Shown piece after piece: positions 1-8,139 of a DNA stretch of 64,000 bases (position 1 is the stretch's first letter; each line of letters opens with the position of its first letter). Source of the stretch: Pseudomonas sp. JAI120 (GTDB lineage: Bacteria; Pseudomonadota; Gammaproteobacteria; Pseudomonadales; Pseudomonadaceae); the NCBI RefSeq assembly GCF_014207255.1, contig NZ_JACHCZ010000001.1, positions 608,592 through 672,591 of the forward strand. Direction: 5' to 3'. The notes under the pieces are model-generated. The model was not told the origin of the DNA. It worked only from the letters and a program-made list of their open reading frames with translations, and did no database searches. The position numbers were made by a program, and so were the translations under genes.

Positions 1-130
1 GCGGTTGCAGTCGGTGCAGAGCATTGCTCAAAACACCGCTGACGAGGTGGAGATGCTGGCCAGGAGCAGCGAGCAGTTGCCGCCGATTGCGGTGCGGTTG
101 GATGCGTTGGGGAGGCGGTTTCACCCCTGA
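1..130 (+). CDS. C-terminal end of a methyl-accepting chemotaxis protein (partial)
   Basis: The frame open from base 2 to the TGA at 128-130 encodes about 42 residues. The segment SIAQNTADEVEMLARSSEQL followed by a hydrophilic end around RLDALGRRF is the usual end of the cytoplasmic signalling helix of Pseudomonas chemoreceptors, which finish in a short L-x-x-L-G-R-R-F tail. The sensor, HAMP and signalling tip lie outside the window. The product would be an inner-membrane receptor that controls the CheA kinase. The call rests on this short tail only. Confidence 0.6.
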   Translation, partial: RLQSVQSIAQNTADEVEMLARSSEQLPPIAVRLDALGRRFHP

Positions 131-212
131 TAGTTTGGGGCTCGCAATCAGCCGGAAGCCATCACGGGGCTCGTCTTGATGACCCGGGCCGCCGCAGGTC
201 CTGAACGTTCGC

Positions 213-968
213 TTAGTCTTGCTTCACCAGCTCGACCCTGCGGTTTTCAGCTTTGCCTGCCTCGGTGGCGTTGTCGGCCACCGGGTCAGCCTCGCCAAAT
301 CCGGCCGCAGATAACCTCGCCGCGTCGATGCCCTTGGCGGTGATGGCGGCCTCAACGGCCTTGGCGCAGCCGTATGACAGTGTCTTGTTGTGCGCGGGAT
401 CACCGCTGTGATCGGTGTAGCCGTTAATGGCCAGTTTCAACGATGTATTTTGCTTGAGTAACAACAACACTTGCTCGATCTGTGGCTGTGAACCCGGAAG
501 GATGCGGGTCTGGTCAGTCGCAAAGTTGATGTGCGATGCCACCTTGCCGGTTTTATCTATCTGCGCTTTCAGTTCACTGGCCGGCAACAGGCTGGCAGTT
601 ATTTGCAACGGTTTGGTTTCGGCAATTAGCAGGCCGCCGCCGAACGCGTAGCTGCACAAATGAATCCAGATATCGCGGTCGGCGCGATGGATAACAAACA
701 CCTGCGCGGCGTTATTCCAAATGTCCCCCAGGCCACTGTTGTATTTGAGCGCGAAGTCCCACGGCCATTCTTTGATCTTCTGGTCAGGGTCTTCCGGAAT
801 CCTGCCATCGAAGATCTTGCTGCCGCCCAACGAGGACACGACGGACTCGAGGTTGCGCTGCAATTCCAGGTCGGAGAACGCCTTGTCCTGCGCGGCGTCG
901 ATATGGGCTGACCAGACCTTGCCTTGGTGATGGTCGAGCGGATAAAGGGTGCTGCTGTCGTTGGCTGC
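213..968 (-). pseudogene. 5'-truncated OmpA-family protein
   Basis: The frame is open from 968 to the stop at 213, but there is no ATG or ribosome binding site at its head; an in-frame TAA lies at 969-971 and only a TTG at 863 could serve as start. The C-terminal half is a clear OmpA-like peptidoglycan-binding domain, with ILPGSQPQIEQV, AINGYTDHSGD, AARLSAAGFGEADPVADN and ENRRVEL. The part before it (KVWSAHIDAAQDKAFSDLEL onward) resembles the N-terminal region of Pseudomonas OmpA-type lipoproteins, but signal peptide and first segment are missing. I read it as a gene that lost its 5' end. A start outside the usual set cannot be excluded. Confidence 0.6.
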
Positions 969-1107
969 TTATAAAACCGGGGCTATCGAGATAACTCAAT
1001 AGCACAGCTGCCCTATTGCATCGCGCTTTAGCGCTGGATCACAGTTGTTCGCGCTCTAATACGTCTTTTTTTACGCTATTCGACGCTGCCGATCGTATTG
1101 AACAGGG

Positions 1108-1878
1108 ATGCTTTTTTTGAAACCTATAACCACCAGAAAAATTGAAATGAACGCTGCGCTGGCGATGGCCTTGATCTCGCTGTTAACCACCAGCGCTACT
1201 TGGACCGAGGCAGCCGTTGGTGCAACAGCCTCCTCGGCACCGTGTACCAATGAAGCGGATTTCCAGGCCGGCACCGTTGTGGAGTCTGAAAGTCGCGACA
1301 ACACCTCTGCCGTAACCAATCGTGGTAAAACCGAAACGCTGGGCCATGAAGACTTCGCAGGGGCCAACCCAGTGGCGTCATTACACACCACGTTCATAGG
1401 CAATTCGCCGGTGTATTTAACGACCACCTTTGCGCAAATCAAGGACGGCCAGTTGATTCGCTATGGTGATCGGCACGGTGCCGGGCCTTCGTTGACCACT
1501 ACTCTTTATACCCCTCCTCCCACCACGCCGCTGGATTTACAACCCGGGCAGACAGTCGCCGTCAGTTACAAGAACCAGGTCGTCAGCGGCGGCAACACGC
1601 TTGAGTTTGAGGTATCAGAAAAGCTGACCTACAACGGCCGCGAGACGATCAAGACAGCACTCGGGACGTTCGAAACCTGTCGCTTCACCAATGAAATTTC
1701 CACTGGATCAACGTCCGGTCAACAACCGACCCAGAAGGTCGTGGTGCAGAATTGGTTTGCTGCCGAAGGGCCCTACCGTGGGCAATCAATCAGGTCGGCC
1801 AGTCTCTCCGGCACGAATGGTGGACAGGAGCGGCTCGTTGAAGTGGTCAAGATGCGATATGAGACTCGAGCCAACTAG
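1108..1878 (+). CDS. Putative secreted protein of unknown function
   Basis: A 256-residue protein with an N-terminal hydrophobic stretch (MNAALAMALISLLTTSATW) ending near the Ala-rich WTEAAVGA, consistent with a Sec signal peptide. ATG 1108 has a weak purine-rich box; ATG 1147 (residue 14) would place the signal peptide at the very N-terminus and is an equally good start. The mature part is polar, with two Cys residues (in SAPCTNEADF and FETCRFTNEI) that could pair, and a beta-rich composition. I do not recognise the family. The gene is monocistronic, between the truncated OmpA gene and the first response regulator. Confidence 0.6.
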   Translation: MLFLKPITTRKIEMNAALAMALISLLTTSATWTEAAVGATASSAPCTNEADFQAGTVVESESRDNTSAVTNRGKTETLGHEDFAGANPVASLHTTFIGNSPVYLTTTFAQIKDGQLIRYGDRHGAGPSLTTTLYTPPPTTPLDLQPGQTVAVSYKNQVVSGGNTLEFEVSEKLTYNGRETIKTALGTFETCRFTNEISTGSTSGQQPTQKVVVQNWFAAEGPYRGQSIRSASLSGTNGGQERLVEVVKMRYETRAN

Positions 1879-2004
1879 GTATCTTTATGCCCAGGCGATG
1901 AGAAGGAGGATAGCACTGCCCTTCCTGGCAACGGGTTCAAGCACGCTGTTTGTGCCGCAGTTGTATCGACCAAAATACACTTAATTGCTTAATGGCTTTT
2001 AGTA

Positions 2005-2024
2005 ACTAGTACAGGTGTACTAGT
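2005..2024. promoter_or_regulatory. Perfect palindrome upstream of the Glu60 response regulator
   Basis: ACTAGTACAGGTGTACTAGT is a perfect 9+2+9 inverted repeat, 73 bases before the GTG of the regulator gene at 2097. Its core TAGTACA-N2-TGTACTA recurs with one change between the two lipoprotein genes at 4652-4667, so it is probably an operator. The binding protein is not known; the LuxR-type regulators of this locus are the obvious candidates. Confidence 0.6.
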
Positions 2025-2096
2025 TCAGCTGTTCTATATCATAAGTTGCATGAGTCGGACATGATCAAAGCGTGTTTTCATTGATCTGGACGGGTT

Positions 2097-2729
2097 GTGC
2101 TTGCTGATATGAGTTGCCGAATTGTGGTGGCGGACGAACACCCACTTTATCGAGAGGGCATGACAGGATTACTGGAGTGCTTAATACCTGGAGCAAAAAT
2201 AAAACAGGCAGGAAACCTGGAGGAAGTCTGGGTTCTCCTGGATCGCTGGCAACCTGTCGCCATGCTCTTTATCGAAGTATATTTGCCAGGACTTTGCTCC
2301 TTGAAAGAGCTTGCAAAACTGTGCGGGGAAAGAGGCACTACTGCAGTCGTTGTTGTTTCGACAGTCGATGACAGCATGATCATTACGCGAGTAATGGAGG
2401 CTGGCGCCAAAGGGTTTATTGGCAAGAACATTTCAGCCGAAGAGGTACGTAACGCCATCCACGATATTCGTAATGGCCAAGTAGTGGTCAAATACGAACC
2501 GACCGAATCACCATCATTTGAAAGTGATCACGCGATGGGCAAACTGACGTCGCGGCAGCGGGAAGTCTGGAATTTGATCGCACAAGGTAAAACCAACAAG
2601 GAAATTGCCGCTGAACTGGAAATCTCTCCCTATACCGTGCGTATTCACGTGTCTTCGCTGATACGTGCCCTGAACGTACCCAACAGAGCAGTAGCCGCCG
2701 CGCGTTTCGCAGGGCGCTACACCTGCTAG
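2097..2729 (+). CDS. LuxR-family response regulator with Glu instead of the phosphoacceptor Asp
   Basis: A 210-residue two-domain regulator: receiver (about 6-125) and GerE/LuxR helix-turn-helix (about 146-205, LTSRQREVWNLIAQGKTNKE). It aligns without gaps to the paralogue at 5222-5872. Acidic pocket Asp13-Glu14, Ser88 and Lys110 are kept, but the phosphorylation site is Glu60 (MLFIEVYLPG) where the paralogue has Asp60 (LILDLRFPG). Glu here can imitate the phosphorylated state, so the protein may act without a kinase; this is inference. The start is GTG 2097 or ATG 2109; the paralogue has Met at both matching positions. Its stop overlaps the end of the convergent decayed kinase gene. A palindromic operator precedes it. 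Confidence 0.9.
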   Translation: MLADMSCRIVVADEHPLYREGMTGLLECLIPGAKIKQAGNLEEVWVLLDRWQPVAMLFIEVYLPGLCSLKELAKLCGERGTTAVVVVSTVDDSMIITRVMEAGAKGFIGKNISAEEVRNAIHDIRNGQVVVKYEPTESPSFESDHAMGKLTSRQREVWNLIAQGKTNKEIAAELEISPYTVRIHVSSLIRALNVPNRAVAAARFAGRYTC

Positions 2730-3834
2730 TCCCGTAATGGATCTAAGGGTAACTCACACTTCATTGACTTGACCTGTTCAAGCAACACGTTACGCAGTTC
2801 CGGCGGTCGCACGGGTTTTGCCAGTACCGAGATATTAAATGCATGCAGTGATTGACGGATGCGCTCGATTTCGTGCCCGGTGATGAACATCGACATTGAG
2901 CAACTGGCTGATGCGCTTGACGATGGACAAGCCCAACCCCAGGCCCTCAACATCTTGTCGCGTGCGTGGCGCACCCGGTAAAACTCTTTGAATACGTCCG
3001 GCAAATGTTCAGCGGCGATACCGCAGCCCTTATCGTAAACAACCACGGCCAAGCCCTTTGCCTGGCGTCTGACACCGATCAGCACGGGCTCCCCCGATGC
3101 GTACTTGATCGCATTGGACACCAGGTTTTGCACCATGGTGGTCAATAGCCCCCCATTGACGTTCACCCAATGCCGACAAGGGTGCAGGCGCAGCTCAACC
3201 CCGGCCCAGCGGGTGGCCTCGATGTTCTGTTTGACAACCTCCTGCAGCAGCGCGCCCAGGTTCACCGGCTCCGCTTGCGGTTCCAGCTTTCCGTTATCGA
3301 GGGTGTAGATATCCGAAATCGAACGGAACAGTTGAGAGACGGTATGCAGCGAGCGGTCGATGTTGTCCACCAGTCGCAATTCTTCACCGCCCAGATTCGC
3401 GTCACGCAGGCACGCGGTGAACAGGCCGATGGAGTGGATGGGCTGGCGCAGGTCGTGGCTGGCCAGGGCCAGATAGTGTGAGCCGAAACGCATGCCATTA
3501 CCCAGGGTCACCCAGAGCAGCGCAGCATAGATAGGCAATGCACCTTCGCCTCCCAGCGCCATGGCGAAAGCGATACCGGTGTAGTCATGAAGCATGGAGA
3601 GCAAGCGCCGCCAAAAAAGTGTCCTGGCCAGCGCTTGATCGCCATGCGCAGGAATATCGACACCACGATGAATGTCGAGATATACACAATGATGGGCGTG
3701 TAGGCTGTGGTATCACTGGGGCGCAACCCGCTCAGTACGATGATGTACAGCAACGCACAGGCGCTAACGATCAGGCGTAACGTGGCCTGATTGAGTTCGC
3801 TGTTCTTTTCCACGCGTTCAACCTCATGGACCAT
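2726..3834 (-). pseudogene. Decayed hybrid sensor histidine kinase
   Basis: A broken copy of the intact kinase at 5957-7573. The N-terminus (KNSELNQATLRL, LRMAIKRWPGHFF) is in one frame and shifts at a run of six A at 3613-3618, where the intact gene needs one more base. The next frame carries YTGIAFAM, then an in-frame loss of about 67 residues (membrane segments and linker) joining GSHYL to ALASHDLRQP. HisKA and most of HATPase remain until a second one-base loss just after RHARDK. A further deletion of about 110 residues removes the start and phosphoacceptor of the C-terminal receiver, leaving only its end (ITGHEIER, LAKPVRPPELR). Four independent lesions make a working product very unlikely. 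It lies tail to tail with the Glu60 regulator. Confidence 0.9.
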
Positions 3835-3903
3835 GGGGGATGCATCGCTGGATGCCGCCCCCTTGAGAACAATAAGGCGTAGGTTGGCGTGTTAAGGCAT
3901 CAA

Positions 3904-3920
3904 ACGACACGGCGTGTCGT
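3904..3920 (-). terminator. Weak hairpin after the minus-strand lipoprotein gene
   Basis: ACGACAC-GGC-GTGTCGT forms a perfect 7-bp stem with a 3-base loop, 18 bases beyond the stop of the lipoprotein gene at 3938. On the minus strand it is followed by only a short TTTG, so it is at best a weak intrinsic terminator. Confidence 0.35.
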
Positions 3921-3937
3921 ATCAGAAGTGGAACGTG

Positions 3938-4426
3938 TCAGTAAAGCCTGTAGTAATCCACCACGTCATCCACGAAGTAAATTATCAACCTCGTTCCCTG
4001 GGTCTGGCTTTGAGCTTTTTTCGTGCCCGTCACACTGCCGACATCATTGGCGACACCTTGAGCCTTGGACACTTGCGACGAGGCGTCGTACATCTTCAGG
4101 CTTGTCTCGGTCGAGACATATTTGTGGGCCAGGGTCATGTACTTTTCCAGACCCTCCTGGTTTTTATCATAGGTCCAGTTGGACCCGTTGCTTCTGCTCG
4201 TTGAATCAAGTTCCTCTTCGGCTGGAGCGCCGAACAATTGTGTCACCTGACTCTTGGTAGTTTTTCCCGGGATGATGGTTTTCTTCAGGTAAGCAACATC
4301 GTACTTTTGTGCTCCAGGATTTAAGGAATTCATCAAATCCCCAGTGTTAGCACAGCCTCCCAAGCCGGCGGTCAGTAAGCACAGAGCGAATCCGATTCTA
4401 ATTAGTTTTCCATATCTTAAGCACAT
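3938..4426 (-). CDS. BamE/SmpA-like lipoprotein
   Basis: ATG 4426 is chosen because AAGGTAA lies 8-9 bases upstream and because it starts directly at a lipoprotein signal peptide: a basic N-region (MCLRYGKLIR), hydrophobic core and lipobox LGGC. The product has 162 residues. The segment IIPGKTTKSQVTQLFGAPAE is the helix-strand motif of BamE/SmpA-OmlA-type domains, which occur in outer-membrane assembly and other envelope lipoproteins. The C-terminus (TRLIIYFVDDVVDYYRLY) is hydrophobic. The gene diverges from a second lipoprotein gene at 4793, with a shared palindromic site between them. A specific role cannot be read; an envelope function linked to the adjacent two-component genes is inference. 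Confidence 0.75.
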   Translation of the reverse strand: MCLRYGKLIRIGFALCLLTAGLGGCANTGDLMNSLNPGAQKYDVAYLKKTIIPGKTTKSQVTQLFGAPAEEELDSTSRSNGSNWTYDKNQEGLEKYMTLAHKYVSTETSLKMYDASSQVSKAQGVANDVGSVTGTKKAQSQTQGTRLIIYFVDDVVDYYRLY

Positions 4427-4648
4427 AGACTTACCTTGAGTTGTGTTTAATACCATTCCATTTCGACCGGATGCACGGTGAAGTTGACACAGCGTAGTGC
4501 AACTAATCGAGCCTTTGAATTGACAGGCGGGCAAACACACTGGAACACCTCGACGTTGAAGTTCAAGTGCGTTCCGGTGTGCGCTCTGGCTCAAAGCCTT
4601 TAAGACTTTTTCGAGCGTGTACAGCTTATGGGCGCGCGTGAGCTGACG

Positions 4649-4670
4649 CTATAGTACAAGTGTGCTATAG
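4649..4670. promoter_or_regulatory. Palindrome between divergent lipoprotein genes, like that at 2005
   Basis: A 10+2+10 inverted repeat with one mismatch; its core is TAGTACAAGTGTGCTA at 4652-4667. This core differs from the one before the Glu60 regulator by one base in each of the loop and the right arm. It lies 123 bases before the plus-strand lipoprotein start and 223 before the minus-strand one, a position suited to control of both. Confidence 0.55.
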
Positions 4671-4688
4671 GCGGCCAATAGGAACTTG

Positions 4689-4703
4689 TCTAGCATAGCT
4701 AGA
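4689..4703. promoter_or_regulatory. Second short palindrome in the lipoprotein intergenic region
   Basis: TCTAGC-ATA-GCTAGA, a perfect 6-bp inverted repeat with a 3-base centre, 19 bases downstream of the first palindrome. It may be a second operator or a promoter-proximal element; no factor can be named. Confidence 0.3.
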
Positions 4704-4792
4704 TGGACATTAACGGCTTGAATTAATGTAATAAATTGCTCGCCAGTTGATGTAATGTCGGATTATTGAATCCGCCTGAATGGAGTCGAAAT

Positions 4793-5200
4793 ATGAAATC
4801 ATGGACCACCGTCTTATCCATTCTGATGCTGTCCGGGTGTGCGGGTTCTCCCTTGAGTAATCTGGTTATGAACCAGCGTTATCAAACGACATCGGACATT
4901 ACTGCTTCATGGGTAGGTGCATCCGAAGATGAGTTGGTGACGTCATGGGGGGCGCCAAAAAACAGCCACGGCCTCAGTGATGGCAACTCGAGAATCATCG
5001 GCTACGACTACGTATGGCTTACAAACGGCAGTCGTTCGATGGAATGGGGTTATGTGCCTGATTACGCCCGTTGCGAACAGCGGTTCATGATTGAAAAGGG
5101 CGTGGTGACCCGCTGGTATTCATCTGGCGACTGTCCAAAAAGGCCTAAAGGCGCCAAGTTGATCCCCGGTAACACCCCCGTGCCCCAACCCACGCTCTAA
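4793..5200 (+). CDS. Small lipoprotein
   Basis: ATG 4793 is preceded by TGGAGT about 8 bases upstream and opens a classical lipoprotein signal, MKSWTTVLSILMLSGC, with lipobox LSGC; an in-frame ATG at 4766 would only add a polar leader. The product has 135 residues. After the Cys, SEDELVTSWGAPKNSHGLSD resembles the short helix-G-x-P motif of BamE-like and related envelope lipoproteins. Two Cys residues in the second half (YARCEQRF and SGDCPKRP) could form a disulfide. It is divergent from the lipoprotein gene at 3938-4426 and convergent with the response regulator at 5222. Function unknown. Confidence 0.75.
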   Translation: MKSWTTVLSILMLSGCAGSPLSNLVMNQRYQTTSDITASWVGASEDELVTSWGAPKNSHGLSDGNSRIIGYDYVWLTNGSRSMEWGYVPDYARCEQRFMIEKGVVTRWYSSGDCPKRPKGAKLIPGNTPVPQPTL

Positions 5201-5221
5201 TGTTCATTGCACCGTCTTGAT

Positions 5222-5872
5222 TCAAGTATCGAGCTTGCCCGGCCACCCACTGGCACCGGGAAAGTTACTGAATTGAGCCGCCGCCGCCGCACGGGTGGGC
5301 ACCCCCAGGGACTTAAGCAGAGTGGAAACATGGATGCGTACGGTGAACGGGGAGATACCCAGTTGCTTGGCTATTTCCTTATTGGTCTTGCCCGCTGCAA
5401 CCAGGCCGAGCACTTGCCGTTGGCGGGCGGTGAGTGAGGCAAGGCTTGGGTCCAGAAGGGGGTTTTCGGGGTTGTACTTCACCACGACTTCCCCTTCCCG
5501 AATCGCCAGGATGGCTTCGGCAATGCCTGCCGGATCAACGTTTTTGCCGATAAAGCCATCAGCGCCTTGGGCGATGACCTGGGAAATAATGTCCAGGTCA
5601 TCGACCATCGACACCACAATGATCGAGGTGCGCTTGAACTCGTTGCGCAGCTGGCCTATGACCTGCATAGACGTGATACCGGGAAAGCGCAGGTCCAGAA
5701 TCAACGAATCAACTTCTGCGCCCGTACGCGCCAGCGCCAGTACTTCATCCAGATTGCCCGCCTGCTCTATCATCGCTGTCGGCATAAGCCGTTCTATGGT
5801 TCTCAGCATACCTTCGCGAAACAGAGGATGGTCATCTGCCACTATGATTCTGTGCGTCATGTCAAGGTCCAT
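5222..5872 (-). CDS. LuxR-family response regulator, intact
   Basis: A 216-residue NarL/FixJ-type regulator: receiver with acidic pocket Asp13-Asp14 (VADDHPLFREGM), phosphoacceptor Asp60 (LILDLRFPG), Ser88 and Lys110 (GFIGKN), then a GerE helix-turn-helix (LTARQRQVLGLVAAGKTNKE). ATG 5872 has GAGG four bases upstream; ATG 5860 is the alternative. The gene is divergent from the hybrid kinase at 5957, with only 84 bases between them, which suggests the two form a working pair. The paralogue at 2097-2729 carries Glu at the phosphoacceptor position. Target genes cannot be read directly. Confidence 0.92.
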   Translation of the reverse strand: MDLDMTHRIIVADDHPLFREGMLRTIERLMPTAMIEQAGNLDEVLALARTGAEVDSLILDLRFPGITSMQVIGQLRNEFKRTSIIVVSMVDDLDIISQVIAQGADGFIGKNVDPAGIAEAILAIREGEVVVKYNPENPLLDPSLASLTARQRQVLGLVAAGKTNKEIAKQLGISPFTVRIHVSTLLKSLGVPTRAAAAAQFSNFPGASGWPGKLDT

Positions 5873-5956
5873 CTCACCTCAGGTCCGGCGCATCGTAACG
5901 CAAACTGTAACGCCAGGTTTCAACTTTTAAGCGACTTCTTACCCTGGAGAATCGCA

Positions 5957-7573
5957 ATGAACATGACGGAAAAGAACAGTGAACTGGACCAGGCCACGTT
6001 GCGGTTGACGGTCAGCACCTGTGCTTCGCTGTACATCCTTGTGGTGGCCCTCCTTCCTTCAAGTGACTTCGCCACCTATGTACCGATCATGTGGTACATG
6101 GCGTTTTTCATCAGCGTGGCAGTCCCCCTGCGCATGGCGATCAAGCGCTGGCCAGGGCACTTCTTCTGGCGCCGATTGTTCGCCATGGCCCATGACTATA
6201 CCGGCATCGCTTTCGCCATGATCGTGGGTGGAGAGGGGGCGTTGCCGGTTTATGCCGCGCTGCTCTGGGTCACATTGGGCAATGGCATGCGCTTTGGCTC
6301 GCGCTACTTGACCGCCGCGACACTCATCGCGCTGAGCATGCTGGTCATGATCTTCATGCTTACCCCTTTCTGGCGCGCACAGCCCTACATGTTCCTGATG
6401 CTGATCGTGACCACCATCGTCGTGCCGGCCTATGCGCACATTCTGCTCAAACGCACGCGTATCGCATCGGAAGAGGCAATCGCCGCCAATCAGGAAAAAT
6501 CACGCTTTCTGGCCCAGGCCAGCCACGACCTGCGCCAGCCCATCCACTCCATCGGCCTGTTCACCGCATGCCTGCGTGACGCGAATCTGGGCGGCGAAGA
6601 ACTGCGACTGGTGGACAACATCGACCGCTCGCTGCATACCGTCTCTCAACTGTTCCGTTCGATCCTGGATATCTACACCCTCGACAACGGAAAGCTGGAA
6701 CCGCAAGCGGAACCGGTGAACCTGGGGGCGCTGCTGCGGGATGTCGTCAAACAGAACACCGAGGCCGCGCGCTGGGCCGGGGTTCAACTGCGCCTGCGCC
6801 CTTGCGAGCACTGGGTGAATGTCAATGCGGGGCTGTTGACCACCATGGTGCAGAATCTGGTGTCAAATACGCTCAAGTATGCGTCCGGCCAACCTGTCTT
6901 GATCGGTGTGCGTCCCAGAGGCAAGGACTTGGCCATTGTCATCTACGACAAGGGACGCGGCATCGCCGCTGAACATTTACCGGACGTATTCAAGGAGTTT
7001 TACCGGGTACGCCACGCACGCGACAAGGATGTCGAGGGCCTGGGGTTGGGCTTGTCCATCGTCAAGCGCATCAGCCAGTTGCTCAATCTGGATATCCAGT
7101 TGGACTCCCGACTCGGCCAAGGCACCCGCGCCACTATCCAACGCCTGGAAAGCGTCGCGCCAGGCACCGAGACACAACGGCCAGCGGCCACGCAAAGCCG
7201 TCTGCAGGGACTGCGGGTATGCCTGGTGGAAGACGATTCCAACGTACTGATGGCGACCTCGGCCTTGCTGGAAAAATGGGGATGCGAGGTAGAAAGTCAT
7301 AGCGATGGACTGAACGTGACCACGGAATGCGACATCATCATTGCCGACTTCGACCTGGGCCCTAGGATTTCAGGCTCCGAGTGTATCGCTGCGATTCGCG
7401 AACAGCGTGGTTGGGAAGTACCGGCCATGATCATGACCGGTCATGAAATCGAGCGTATCCGCAGCACATTGATCCACATGAATATCTCCATCCTGTCCAA
7501 GCCCGTGCGTCCGCCTGAATTGCGAACGACCTTGCTCGAACTGACCAAGCATTTCGCCAGGGAAATGGGTTAG
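5957..7573 (+). CDS. Hybrid sensor histidine kinase with C-terminal receiver
   Basis: A 538-residue inner-membrane kinase. ATG 5957 has GGAG nine bases upstream and fits the start of the decayed copy. Order: four to six membrane helices without a large periplasmic loop (about 15-165), HisKA with His190 (ASHDLRQPIHS), HATPase with N-box (QNLVSNTLKYA, 299-309), G1 (YDKGRGIAAEH) and G2 (GLGLGLSIVKRI, 361-372), and a receiver with acidic pair (LVEDDSNV), Asp464 (IIADFDLG) and Lys515. Signals are probably sensed within the membrane. Phosphorelay to the regulator encoded divergently at 5222 is the simplest reading. A frameshifted and deleted copy lies at 2726-3834. Confidence 0.93.
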   Translation: MNMTEKNSELDQATLRLTVSTCASLYILVVALLPSSDFATYVPIMWYMAFFISVAVPLRMAIKRWPGHFFWRRLFAMAHDYTGIAFAMIVGGEGALPVYAALLWVTLGNGMRFGSRYLTAATLIALSMLVMIFMLTPFWRAQPYMFLMLIVTTIVVPAYAHILLKRTRIASEEAIAANQEKSRFLAQASHDLRQPIHSIGLFTACLRDANLGGEELRLVDNIDRSLHTVSQLFRSILDIYTLDNGKLEPQAEPVNLGALLRDVVKQNTEAARWAGVQLRLRPCEHWVNVNAGLLTTMVQNLVSNTLKYASGQPVLIGVRPRGKDLAIVIYDKGRGIAAEHLPDVFKEFYRVRHARDKDVEGLGLGLSIVKRISQLLNLDIQLDSRLGQGTRATIQRLESVAPGTETQRPAATQSRLQGLRVCLVEDDSNVLMATSALLEKWGCEVESHSDGLNVTTECDIIIADFDLGPRISGSECIAAIREQRGWEVPAMIMTGHEIERIRSTLIHMNISILSKPVRPPELRTTLLELTKHFAREMG

Positions 7574-7913
7574 CTGGAGGATGTCCATGCCCGGACATAA
7601 CCGGGTGCGACGGTGTGTGGAATGCACGCCTATCATTAGCGCGGCCTGCCATTCGCCTGTCGGTTTGCGGCGAGGTCATAGGTCACTTGTCGTATTGATG
7701 TCGCTCGCTACCCGCTATCCAATGCACCTGGGGAACGTGCCTCGCTGAATCAACGTTGTTTCAGCGCTGACCGGTCCTCCGCTGCCTTAATTTGGATGCA
7801 GTTCAATTAAGCGTAAGGAGTGTCCCAGCCGAAGGACGGGCGGTTAGTTTTGACAACCGTGCCACCTTGACCGACTCGGGCCACACAGCGACCAAGTGAT
7901 AGAGGGAGTTTCC
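7574..7913. other. 340-base intergenic region before the small secreted peptide gene
   Basis: No convincing gene on either strand. The only structure seen is CTTAATT (7786-7792) paired with AATTAAG (7805-7811), a 7-bp inverted repeat with a 12-base spacer, about 100 bases before the peptide start; it could be an operator. No terminator with a T-run was found after the kinase gene. Confidence 0.4.
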
Positions 7914-8096
7914 ATGAAAGACAATATGAAGAAAGTACGTTCGACCATCGCAATAGCATTGGCTCTCTCAGCAGGTCTTGCGTTCAGCGGCACGGCCAGC
8001 GCCTTTACTTTTGAACATGGATGGAGTTGCCAGAATAAGTGGTACCAAATGGGGCTTATTGAACTGATTGCTTGCGGAGGAGGAGGCGATGGTTGA
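7914..8096 (+). CDS. Small secreted peptide precursor, 60 residues
   Basis: ATG 7914 has a strong GAGGGAG box five bases upstream. The product begins MKDNMKKVRS, then a hydrophobic core (TIAIALALSAGLAF) and the cleavage site ASA after residue 30, a textbook Sec signal peptide. The predicted mature peptide is only 30 residues, FTFEHGWSCQ at its start, with two Cys (39 and 54), three aromatic pairs around Trp37/Trp43-Tyr44, and a glycine tail GGGGDG. I know no family for it. A disulfide-bonded exported peptide, signal or toxin would all fit. It follows the hybrid kinase gene, so a peptide-kinase link is possible but unproven. Confidence 0.65.
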   Translation: MKDNMKKVRSTIAIALALSAGLAFSGTASAFTFEHGWSCQNKWYQMGLIELIACGGGGDG

Positions 8097-8139
8097 TCTG
8101 CCTGGGTCTTTTTCAGGCATATGAAGGAGCGATAGTTCA

